A stretch of 7,188 nt of DNA from DATAYF01 sp036272735 (lineage in GTDB: Bacteria; Chloroflexota; Ktedonobacteria; Ktedonobacterales; Ktedonobacteraceae): positions 1 through 7,188 of the forward strand of contig DATAYF010000363.1 of NCBI GenBank assembly GCA_036272735.1, given 5' to 3'. Both the position numbers and the translations under genes were made by a program. The notes beneath the pieces are model-generated. The model searched no databases. It was not told the origin of the DNA and saw nothing but the letters and a program-made list of their open reading frames with translations. Within the stretch, counting starts at the first letter, position 1. Every line of letters starts with the position of its first letter. This document shows, piece by piece, positions 1-5,232 of this stretch.

Positions 1-1538
1 GGCAGGCAGCTCTCCAATGCCGTGCTCGGTGAAGGACAACGACGACTCAGACAGATGCGCGCCGATCCGGCCTGGCTCGCCGCTCGCTGCCATTCCCCGC
101 ACCCAGCAACAGGAACGCAACGCCGCCTTCTCGGCGTTGCGTCAAAAGTCAGGCTTCTCCGAGTACGCGTTGCATACGTACGCCAAAACGGCGCGCGTCT
201 GCTGGCTGGCTGAACACCTGGATGCCGTCCTGGCACAAACGCTGGCCAGTCGCGCCTATCACGCGCTCAATCGTGTCTGTTTGGGACAGGCCAAACGAGT
301 CCGCTTCAAGAGCCGAGGGCGAGGACTCTCGAGCGTCGAGAACAAGCGCAACGATACCGGCCTGCGTTTTGTGCTGCACCCACCAGAAACCGAGCATGGA
401 GGCATGCTCATCTGGCAAGGTGATCAGTTGCCAGCGCGCATTGACTGGCAGGATCCCGTGGTCAAATATGGATTGGATCACCGCATTAAGTATGCGCGCC
501 TCATCCGGCGCCACGCTTCCAGTCCTCGAGCTCAAGGAGCCGATGCAGAAGGCTTCCGTTATTTCGTGCAATTGGCCCTGGAAGGCACCCCCTATCAGAA
601 GCCGAAGCACACGGTTGGCACTGATACCATCGGGATCGATTTGGGACCTTCGACCATCGCCATGGTCCCTCGCACCGGACCGGCCGCGCTGGAAACGTTG
701 GGGGCGGAGCTTGCTCCTGATGCACGCGCCATCAGGCGATTGCAACGCCAGATGGAGCGGCAGCGCCGAGCAGCCAACCCGGAGCACTACGATGAGCGCG
801 GGCGCATCAGGAAACGGGGCAAACAACGGCTGATGTGGAAGCGGAGCCACAACTACGAGCGCACCCGCCGGCGTAAGGCAGAACGAGAACGCAAACTGGC
901 GGCGCACCGCAAAAGCCTGCATGGACGCATGGCACATGACCTGGTGCGCATTGGCAACACCATCGTCCTCGAAAAGATCAGCTATAAAGCATGGCAGAAA
1001 CAGTACGGCAAAAGCGTGGGACTTCGTGCCCCTGGGATGTTCATTGAGCGATTGAGACGCACCGTTGCAAGGACGGGCGGCATCCTGCTCGAAGTCTCCA
1101 CGCGCACCACCAAACTCTCGCAATTTTGTCATGGCTGTGGAACCTGTGTGAAGAAGCCATTGTCGCAGCGCTGGCACACCTGCGCGTGTGGGCGGGTGGG
1201 GCATAGGTCCCGTGCAGCGGGATCTGTATTCCGCGTATCTTGCGGCCTATCTTGATGGAACAGATGATCTTCCCTCATGTACCCGGTACGTAGTACCCTG
1301 GGAAGGTGCGGAGACGCGCCTGCGGGCTGTACATGAGCGACTGCAACAACGGGCAAACGCGTGGCAGTGCTTGCCCCGAAGCATGGGTATTCCCCGTGCC
1401 AGAGTCCGTCAGTCCAAAAGTCTGAGCGAACCAACACCAGAGCCACTCTTCCTCCTGAGACGAGGAAGGTTGGAAGCGTGGAAGGAACGTGCAGAACCTC
1501 CCGTGCTTTCGCCGGGAGCGTCTTCAGGAAGTTCATGA
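1..1538 (+). pseudogene. tnpB: Broken TnpB (IS200/IS605 RNA-guided nuclease), 5' end outside window
   Basis: TnpB proteins are transposon-encoded RuvC-like, RNA-guided nucleases of IS200/IS605 elements. The protein lies in three successive frames. Frame 1 (1..~95) reads RQLSNAVLGEGQRRLRQMR, typical of a TnpB N-terminus, and has no start in the window. Frame 2 (~95..~1190) carries ALRQKSGFSEYALHTYAK, the RuvC-I Asp in GIDLGPSTIA (codon 638..640), a basic helical stretch, the RuvC-II Glu in VLEKISYKAW (codon 971..973) and the zinc-finger cysteines CHGC and CAC (about 1127..1189). Frame 3 (~1188..1538) carries GPVQRDLYSAYLAAYLDG, whose Asp (1221..1223) is the third RuvC residue, and then the C-terminal tail. 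Each junction is a +1 shift; the second lies in a G-rich run near 1185..1205. An ATG at 17 opens frame 2, but its first ~25 residues do not look like TnpB. No tnpA is seen. Inactivation is likely unless the shifts are sequencing errors. Confidence 0.85.
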
Positions 1539-1558
1539 TCAAGGGACACTGCCCAGGC
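1..1558 (+). mobile_element. IS200/IS605-family element remnant, left end outside window, right end approximate
   Basis: The element is inferred from the tnpB remnant and from the neighbouring kinase gene. Kinase homology on the opposite strand stops near 1579, so the right boundary of foreign DNA lies between the tnpB stop (1538) and about 1580. IS200/IS605 elements carry subterminal hairpins and make no target duplication, so no flanking direct repeat is expected. A 7-bp stem, cttcctc at 1448..1454 with gaggaag at 1462..1468, lies in the tnpB 3' part. A TCAA-type end is common in the family; gatcaa at 1537..1542 is a possible terminus. The exact right end cannot be fixed from one copy, and the left end is not in the window. 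Confidence 0.5.
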
Positions 1559-2043
1559 ACTCCCCTGCGACTCCCCTGCGTCTTCTTCGGGCGATTCAGG
1601 TCTCGATGTTGCACAGCATCTACACATGGAGCAAGTACTATGAGGGAGAATGGAAGACCATGCAGATCTTCCAGTAGATGCTGCCAACGGTCCCCAAGGA
1701 TGATGTCATCGAGCACAACAGTAAACCCCGCCTCGAAAAATGACTTCCCAAGAAGACACAGATGTTTGAGGCGCAACCGTAGCTGCCGTTGCGCCTCTCC
1801 AGATGGTTCACCTGGTTCGCTTACCCATTCTCCACCGGAGATAATCAATCGCCGCAACACATCCGCTTCGATATGGACACCTCGTGCGAATCGCTGCGCC
1901 AGTAAATGGGCAATAGTTGATTTTCCGGCTGCCATAATGCCAGTTACGACAATAAGAGCAGGCTGATCGTCATTCAACGCACGCTGCACCTCTGCTCTCG
2001 GCTTTTGCGGTCCTCGTTGTTGGTCTTCCTGGTTCATCATCAT
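1129..2043 (-). CDS. P-loop kinase (AAA_33/zeta-toxin-like), C-terminus replaced by antisense IS sequence
   Basis: The N-terminal half is a soluble P-loop kinase of the AAA_33 type, a group that includes zeta-toxin-like and antibiotic- or sugar-phosphorylating enzymes; the substrate cannot be told. ALIVVTGIMAAGKST (residues 29-43) holds a Walker A motif, G35-xxxx-G40-K41-S42. It is followed by GVHIEADVLRR (56-65) and FEAGFTVVLDDIILGD (103-118), where these kinases place catalytic or substrate-contacting acidic residues. LIVLAPCVDAVQHRD (134-148) is the usual strand before the lid, and recognisable sequence ends at about KKT (153-155, near 1579). Family members continue ~35-45 residues; here the frame runs on for ~149 residues of antisense tnpB sequence, so the enzyme is probably impaired. 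The start has three Met codons; AGGAGG at 2047..2052 is 3, 6 or 9 nt away, which favours the second or third (2040 or 2037). It lies 26 nt after the MFS gene and is likely cotranscribed with it. Confidence 0.72.
   Translation of the reverse strand: MMMNQEDQQRGPQKPRAEVQRALNDDQPALIVVTGIMAAGKSTIAHLLAQRFARGVHIEADVLRRLIISGGEWVSEPGEPSGEAQRQLRLRLKHLCLLGKSFFEAGFTVVLDDIILGDRWQHLLEDLHGLPFSLIVLAPCVDAVQHRDLNRPKKTQGSRRGVPGQCPLIMNFLKTLPAKAREVLHVPSTLPTFLVSGGRVALVLVRSDFWTDGLWHGEYPCFGASTATRLPVVAVAHVQPAGASPHLPRVLRTGYMREDHLFHQDRPQDTRNTDPAARDLCPTRPHAQVCQRCDNGFFTQVPQP
1559..1580. repeat. Two tandem copies of an 11-bp unit at the IS/kinase junction
   Basis: The unit actcccctgcg occurs at 1559..1569 and again at 1570..1580 with no mismatch. 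It sits exactly where kinase homology ends, so it may be a scar of insertion or of slippage after insertion. In the minus-strand frame it encodes the QGSRRG stretch that follows the last recognisable kinase residues. Confidence 0.8.
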
Positions 2044-2046
2044 TAT

Positions 2047-2052
2047 CCTCCT
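2047..2052 (-). promoter_or_regulatory. Ribosome binding site of the kinase gene
   Basis: A perfect AGGAGG on the minus strand lies in the 26-nt gap between the MFS stop and the kinase start. Spacing to the three consecutive ATG codons is 3, 6 and 9 nt, so it argues against the outermost ATG and suggests the kinase is translated on its own from a shared message. Confidence 0.75.
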
Positions 2053-2069
2053 GTCAAATTTGCTAAGGT

Positions 2070-3350
2070 CTACACGCTCATTGTCTCCCCATCCTCAGCT
2101 ATCAGCGTTTCTTGCAACGTGCGTTCTTTTTGCAGACCAAGTGCGCGTGTGAAGAAGATGATCACTGGACTTAACAGCAAACCAGTAGCCACCAGCGCGG
2201 CACGCAGCGAGTAGAGGGTACCGATATACCCCACGCCGGGACCGCCCGCGATCTGGCCCAACGCATCAACCAGACCCAGCGCCGAGAAGATCGTGGCCCG
2301 CGTGCGTGGCTCGGTGTTCTGGATCGTCCAGGTGCTGTAGAGCGGACTGCGAACGGTGCGCGTGACGCGGGCCAGCACGAAGGCCAGCGCCGCCAGGTAG
2401 AGATTCCCCGCCAGCGCAAAGCCCACAATACCAACGATCTGCAACAGGTCAATGGCGCACAGGACTTTGATCAAGCCACGCCGCTTTGTAGTATCGACGT
2501 GACGATTGACCAGTTCTGTCGCGCCAATACACAATACACTGGCGACGAAGCTGATCAGGCCGAACCAGACGACAGGCGTCAGCGACCACAGGTGCGGAAA
2601 GGTGAAGTCCTGGAAAAAATGGGGCTGGTTGAGCCGGTCGAAACCCTCGCTCGCCAACCCCATGCACAGACCAACACCCAGAATACAGATTAGTAAAGGG
2701 CTGAAACGCATAAATCGGCCCGCGCTCACCAACTGGTGACCCATCACCTGCCAGGAATTGCGCTCCTCGCGCGGCGTACGCTGGAAGTGATTCTCCGGCA
2801 TCACGAACAGCAAAACGACCACCAACAGCAGCAGAATACACGCCCCCACGACCACGGGAACGTTGAGCCGCAGCGTGGCGAGACCGACGCTGACAGGAAT
2901 AGCGAGCAAGGTGGCAATCTGCGCAACCTGCGAGCCACGGTTAAAAATGCGGCCCGCCTGCTCTTCACCCATTTCATCCACCACCCACGCTTCCTGTGCA
3001 CCATCGATACAGGTAGAGCCGGTGCCCCACAGCACCTGCGCTAGCAAAATTGCTCCAAAGTTTGGCAGCAATCCTTCAAGCAGAAAGCCAGCGCCCATCA
3101 GCAGGTAGCCAATGATGATCGAGAGGCGACGACTGAAGATGTCGGCGATAATGCCCGTGGGTATCTGAGTGATGAAGCAGACGATTTCGAGTACTGTACC
3201 AACCAATACCAGTTGCAGGGCATTGAGCTTCACCGTCTCGGCCTGGTACACAATATTCATTGTCGCAATCGTCGTGAAGCCGAACGAGTAGATAGCGGTC
3301 ATCAGCAGATAGACCGGGTAGGCCCTGAGCTGCATGCGCTTAGAAAACAT
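2070..3350 (-). CDS. MFS transporter, probable drug or metabolite exporter
   Basis: A 426-residue inner-membrane protein of the major facilitator superfamily, the usual length for a proton-coupled 12-helix exporter. Hydrophobic segments run through the whole chain, with a basic central loop (QRTPREERNSWQ, about 190-201) dividing two six-helix halves. The loop between helices 2 and 3 holds motif A as PTGIIADIFSRR (64-75), with the conserved Asp at 70 and the Arg pair at 74-75. The segment IDGAQEAWVVDEMGEEQAGRIFNRG (115-139) is typical of a bacterial multidrug or tetracycline/macrolide-type exporter subgroup. The C-terminal ~20 residues are acidic and cytoplasmic. The substrate cannot be read from sequence. 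The start at 3350 has only a weak AAGGG about 10 nt upstream. The kinase follows 26 nt downstream. A terminator hairpin 110 nt upstream and a small ORF beyond it suggest conditional expression. Confidence 0.88.
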   Translation of the reverse strand: MFSKRMQLRAYPVYLLMTAIYSFGFTTIATMNIVYQAETVKLNALQLVLVGTVLEIVCFITQIPTGIIADIFSRRLSIIIGYLLMGAGFLLEGLLPNFGAILLAQVLWGTGSTCIDGAQEAWVVDEMGEEQAGRIFNRGSQVAQIATLLAIPVSVGLATLRLNVPVVVGACILLLLVVVLLFVMPENHFQRTPREERNSWQVMGHQLVSAGRFMRFSPLLICILGVGLCMGLASEGFDRLNQPHFFQDFTFPHLWSLTPVVWFGLISFVASVLCIGATELVNRHVDTTKRRGLIKVLCAIDLLQIVGIVGFALAGNLYLAALAFVLARVTRTVRSPLYSTWTIQNTEPRTRATIFSALGLVDALGQIAGGPGVGYIGTLYSLRAALVATGLLLSPVIIFFTRALGLQKERTLQETLIAEDGETMSV

Positions 3351-3449
3351 CTATGTAGTACCCTTCATATGATAAGTAAAGATCACACAAAAAAGCAGCC
3401 ACAAGCGCGCATTCCTCGCGACTGTTGCTATGCTATGAAGTAACTTCTG

Positions 3450-3492
3450 TGAACAACAAAACCACGAGGATGTAGCACTCTTCCCCGTGGTT
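3450..3492 (-). terminator. Factor-independent terminator in the MFS 5' region, minus strand
   Basis: Read on the minus strand, AACCACGGGGA (3492..3482) pairs with TCCTCGTGGTT (3470..3460) as an 11-bp stem with an 11-nt loop. The stem is followed at once by the T-rich tail TTGTTGTTC. One position is G·U in minus-strand RNA but A·C in plus-strand RNA, and the plus-strand tail is poorer in T, so the minus strand is the better fit. It lies downstream of the MarR-GNAT gene and upstream of the MFS gene. It could end the first transcript or act as an attenuator of the second. Confidence 0.65.
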
Positions 3493-3619
3493 CTTTACTT
3501 TATGCATGCACTTATGCAAAGCGAGTAGGCATATGGTTACTCACAAACAAGCAAGCGCAATCTCACCTATAACATGCTGGGTATATTGAGTTTAGTTGAG
3601 TAAACGGCCCATGCAGTGA

Positions 3620-3685
3620 TTACATGCAATCCCAATTGGTAGAAGAGGCTACAGCGCGAACAGGAAAGAATGTAAAGACTGACAT
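3620..3685 (-). CDS. Possible 21-residue leader peptide upstream of the MFS gene
   Basis: A small minus-strand frame reads MSVFTFFPVRAVASSTNWDC and a final Met, then TAA. Its ATG (3685..3683) is preceded by AAGGAG at 3697..3692 with an ideal 6-nt spacer, the best Shine-Dalgarno in this gap. It ends 128 nt before the terminator stem and 270 nt before the MFS start. I recognise no family. The arrangement of ribosome site, short peptide, terminator and exporter resembles translation-coupled attenuation of antibiotic-resistance genes, but that is an inference. Chance occurrence of a short frame with a ribosome site is quite possible. Confidence 0.3.
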   Translation of the reverse strand: MSVFTFFPVRAVASSTNWDCM

Positions 3686-3780
3686 GTACGTCTCCTTATG
3701 GATATGCTATCAAGCTATGAACTCAACGGTAAACTGGCGCAAGTATAGCATATGCAGGTGCGAAAAGCAATGATTACGAA

Positions 3781-3867
3781 AGGACGCCCCGCAAGGGAGG
3801 TCGCTACCATACTACGGCGAAGCCGCCCTTCGGGTATGGTAGCGACCTCCCTTGCGGGGATCGTCCT
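3781..3867. repeat. Long inverted repeat with branched tip
   Basis: Arms 3787..3812 and 3834..3859 are perfect 26-bp inverted copies. A further six pairs, aggacg (3781..3786) with cgtcct (3862..3867), extend the stem beyond a 2-nt bulge (at, 3860..3861), giving 32 bp in total. The 21-nt tip contains two adjacent mini-hairpins: cggc-gaa-gccg (3815..3825) and cc-ttc-gg (3827..3833). The folded form is therefore T-shaped rather than a plain hairpin, and the two loops, GAA and TTC, are complementary to each other. The outer arm reaches the stop codon of the MarR-GNAT gene (3867..3869). No T tract follows on either strand, so it is not a textbook terminator. It could be a REP/MITE-like mobile palindrome, a message 3' stabiliser, or both. 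Confidence 0.9.
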
Positions 3868-4796
3868 CACAAAAGCAGCTCCCAGGTCTCCCCGACAAGA
3901 TCATGGCCGAAGCTGTGATGGGCTTCCTCGGCAATGAGCTTAAATCCTGTCTTCGCGTAGATATGGCGCGCTTCCACGAGCATGCTATTGGTCCAGAGCA
4001 GCATTTTCTGGTAGCCACGACGGCGAGCGAAGCGAATACACTCTTCGACGAGGCGTGTGCCCAGTCCCAGGCCACGCGCTTTGGGTTCGACCAGCAAAAG
4101 TCGGAGTTTGGCGACCGTTTTGCTGCTCTGCACAACAAAGACCGAGCCGACGACCTCCCCGTTCATTTCCGCGATCCAGCAACGTTCACATTCGGGGCTG
4201 TGGTGTGTAATGAAATCGGAGACGATCTGGGCCACTAGCGCCTCGAAATGTTCATCCCAGCCGTACTCCTGCGCATACAGCACGCCATGTCGATGCGTCA
4301 CCCACCCCATATCGCCCGGCTCGTGCAGACGCAGCACAAAAGGCTCGGAAAATTTGAACCCTTCTGTGAGCAGACCTTCGATGGCCTGCATGGCCTTCAG
4401 CAGACGTTGTTGATCCTCCTCACTCAGATCATCCAACATTTCCGACACCTCGTCGCGTGAGCGCTGGTCAAGGAGGGCAAATGCAGCTCTACCATCCGTG
4501 GTGAGGCTCAGGAGGCGCTGGCGTCCATCGTTCTCGGAGCGCACTTTTTCCAACAGCCCTTGTTGTTCAAGGCGCGCCAGGATACGGCTTAAATACCCGG
4601 CATCCAGGCCCAACTCGCGACCCAGCCCGCTAGCCGTCACCTGGTTGCCCTGCCCAAGCTCGAACAGGATACGAGCATCGGTGAGCTGGTAGGGGCTGTG
4701 CAAAAGACCCTCACGCAACACGCCGATCTGCCGCGTGAAAAAGCGATTGAACTGCCGGACAGCGGCAACCCTCTTTTCGGAGGTTTCGATTCCCAT
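3867..4796 (-). CDS. MarR-type regulator fused to GNAT N-acetyltransferase
   Basis: A 309-residue cytoplasmic protein with two domains. Residues ~10-145 form a MarR winged helix: a helical dimerisation N-terminus, the helix-turn-helix in VTASGLGRELGLDAGYLSRILARLEQQGLL (about 53-82) and the wing RSENDGRQRLLSLT (86-99). Residues ~152-309 form a GNAT domain; its acetyl-CoA loop is VEPKARGLGLGTRLV (236-250), an R-x-x-G-x-G type signature, followed by FARRRGYQKMLLWTN and a final IYAKTGFKLIAEE segment. Such HTH/GNAT fusions are a known bacterial family, in which a ligand or acetylation state may be coupled to DNA binding; the acceptor amine here is unknown. I chose ATG 4796 because AAGGAG lies 8 nt upstream; an in-frame ATG at 4826 would start before this site. 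Palindromes over the promoter suggest autorepression. Confidence 0.88.
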   Translation of the reverse strand: MGIETSEKRVAAVRQFNRFFTRQIGVLREGLLHSPYQLTDARILFELGQGNQVTASGLGRELGLDAGYLSRILARLEQQGLLEKVRSENDGRQRLLSLTTDGRAAFALLDQRSRDEVSEMLDDLSEEDQQRLLKAMQAIEGLLTEGFKFSEPFVLRLHEPGDMGWVTHRHGVLYAQEYGWDEHFEALVAQIVSDFITHHSPECERCWIAEMNGEVVGSVFVVQSSKTVAKLRLLLVEPKARGLGLGTRLVEECIRFARRRGYQKMLLWTNSMLVEARHIYAKTGFKLIAEEAHHSFGHDLVGETWELLL

Positions 4797-4804
4797 GCAT
4801 GTAT

Positions 4805-4810
4805 CTCCTT
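4805..4810 (-). promoter_or_regulatory. Ribosome binding site deciding the MarR-GNAT start
   Basis: Minus-strand AAGGAG is followed 8 nt later by ATG at 4796, which opens MGIETSEKR. The in-frame ATG at 4826 lies upstream of the site and has no such motif, so the ten extra residues it would add are probably not made. A third ATG at 4800 is out of frame. Confidence 0.75.
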
Positions 4811-4839
4811 TGCTTGACAAAAACATCTATTTATTTGCT

Positions 4840-4851
4840 ATTGTCCACAAT
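4840..4851. promoter_or_regulatory. Palindromic operator candidate over the -10
   Basis: attgt-cc-acaat is a perfect inverted repeat with a 2-nt centre. It fully covers the -10 of the MarR-GNAT promoter. MarR-family proteins bind short palindromes of this sort in their own promoters, so repression by the gene's own product is the natural reading. Confidence 0.5.
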
Positions 4852-4868
4852 ATACTTGCCTTTGTCAA
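4840..4868 (-). promoter_or_regulatory. Sigma-70-like promoter of the MarR-GNAT gene
   Basis: On the minus strand, a perfect -35 TTGACA (4868..4863) is followed by a 17-nt spacer and a -10 GACAAT (4845..4840, four of six consensus bases). The start codon is 43 nt after the -10. The perfect -35 and ideal spacing make this the best promoter in the window. Confidence 0.6.
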
Positions 4869-4874
4869 GTATAT
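4850..4874. promoter_or_regulatory. Palindromic operator candidate over the -35
   Basis: Two 9-bp arms, atatacttg (4850..4858) and caagtatat (4866..4874), are perfect inverted copies separated by 7 nt. The right arm overlaps the -35 TTGACA. Size and symmetry fit a MarR dimer site, and it abuts the -10 palindrome, so the promoter could be occupied by two dimers. Confidence 0.55.
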
Positions 4875-5018
4875 ACCTTACTGAACGGACATAATGAGAT
4901 TGAGCAGATTGTGCAGTTTGTCCATATGCTTTGCCAACTCACTCAAGAATGTCTAAAGATTTATTGCTTTTTTCTAAAAATTACCACAAGAGAATCCCGC
5001 TATTGCTTAATTTTTTGT

Positions 5019-5067
5019 AAGTTTCTTGAGATATTTGTGCAAATCACACAAATATCTCAAGAAACTT
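5019..5067. repeat. 21-bp perfect inverted repeat, 7-nt loop
   Basis: The arms 5019..5039 and 5047..5067 are perfect inverted copies, containing tttcttgagatatttgtg and its complement, around the loop caaatca. The stem is AT-rich and no T tract follows on either strand; the run of six T lies at 5011..5016, before the left arm. It is about 165 nt upstream of the antiporter start and may be a binding site, a mobile palindrome or a transcript-end structure. Confidence 0.85.
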
Positions 5068-5091
5068 TAAGTTAATATGTCTCTATCACTC

Positions 5092-5122
5092 TTGAGACAA
5101 TTTTCTTATACTTATCTACAAT
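5092..5122 (+). promoter_or_regulatory. Weak promoter candidate for the antiporter operon
   Basis: TTGAGA (5092..5097) and TACAAT (5117..5122) resemble -35 and -10 boxes, but the spacer is 19 nt, longer than ideal. The site lies about 110 nt before the chosen antiporter start and after the inverted repeat. No better plus-strand candidate was found. Confidence 0.3.
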
Positions 5123-5232
5123 AGCCTATGTAGCAGGCTCTTGCATCAATGACGATCCCCCATTCCACTACGTCAGTGTATATCTATGGTACCAATTGTT
5201 TCTTAGCAAGTCTGGCACGGAGTTATATAATC

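Larger units (their letters stand above)
3351..3866. other. Intergenic region between the MFS and MarR-GNAT genes
   Basis: This 516-bp stretch contains no full-length gene. From right to left it holds the long inverted repeat, the putative leader ORF, about 120 bp (3493..3619) in which I see nothing definite, the minus-strand terminator and the ~110-nt MFS 5' leader. I found no tRNA and no convincing sigma-70 promoter for the MFS gene. Confidence 0.6.
4875..5148. other. AT-rich divergent intergenic region
   Basis: This is the middle of the ~436-bp gap between the divergent MarR-GNAT and antiporter starts. It is clearly richer in A+T than the genes. Apart from the inverted repeat at 5019..5067 and a weak plus-strand promoter candidate near 5092..5122, I see no RNA gene or supported frame here. 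Confidence 0.5.

Noticed and set aside
17..90. ATG at 17 as the true TnpB start
   Set aside because: The residues it adds do not resemble TnpB, while frame 1 over the same bases does and continues to the window edge without a start.
149..1204. Long open frame on the minus strand, 351 codons
   Set aside because: It lies antisense to tnpB, shows no recognisable domain, and is low-complexity in the way of GC-rich antisense frames. The plus-strand frame has clear TnpB motifs.
1129..2043. Kinase as a zeta toxin of a toxin-antitoxin pair
   Set aside because: No small antitoxin gene adjoins it. Its neighbour is an exporter, and Walker A plus DD motifs are shared with many non-toxin kinases.
2449..2841. 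Second minus-strand frame of 130 codons inside the MFS gene
   Set aside because: It overlaps the MFS coding frame on the same strand and has no membrane pattern or domain of its own.
4797..4826. Upstream ATG for the MarR-GNAT protein
   Set aside because: The Shine-Dalgarno lies between this ATG and the next in-frame ATG, so translation should start at 4796.
5019..5067. Reading the 21-bp palindrome as a factor-independent terminator
   Set aside because: No T tract follows the stem on either strand, and the stem is AT-rich.
5149..5232. 28-residue N-terminal extension of the antiporter
   Set aside because: It is polar and unlike the family, and the ATG at 5149 lacks a ribosome site; ATG 5233 has GGAG at a plausible distance and begins directly with the first helix.
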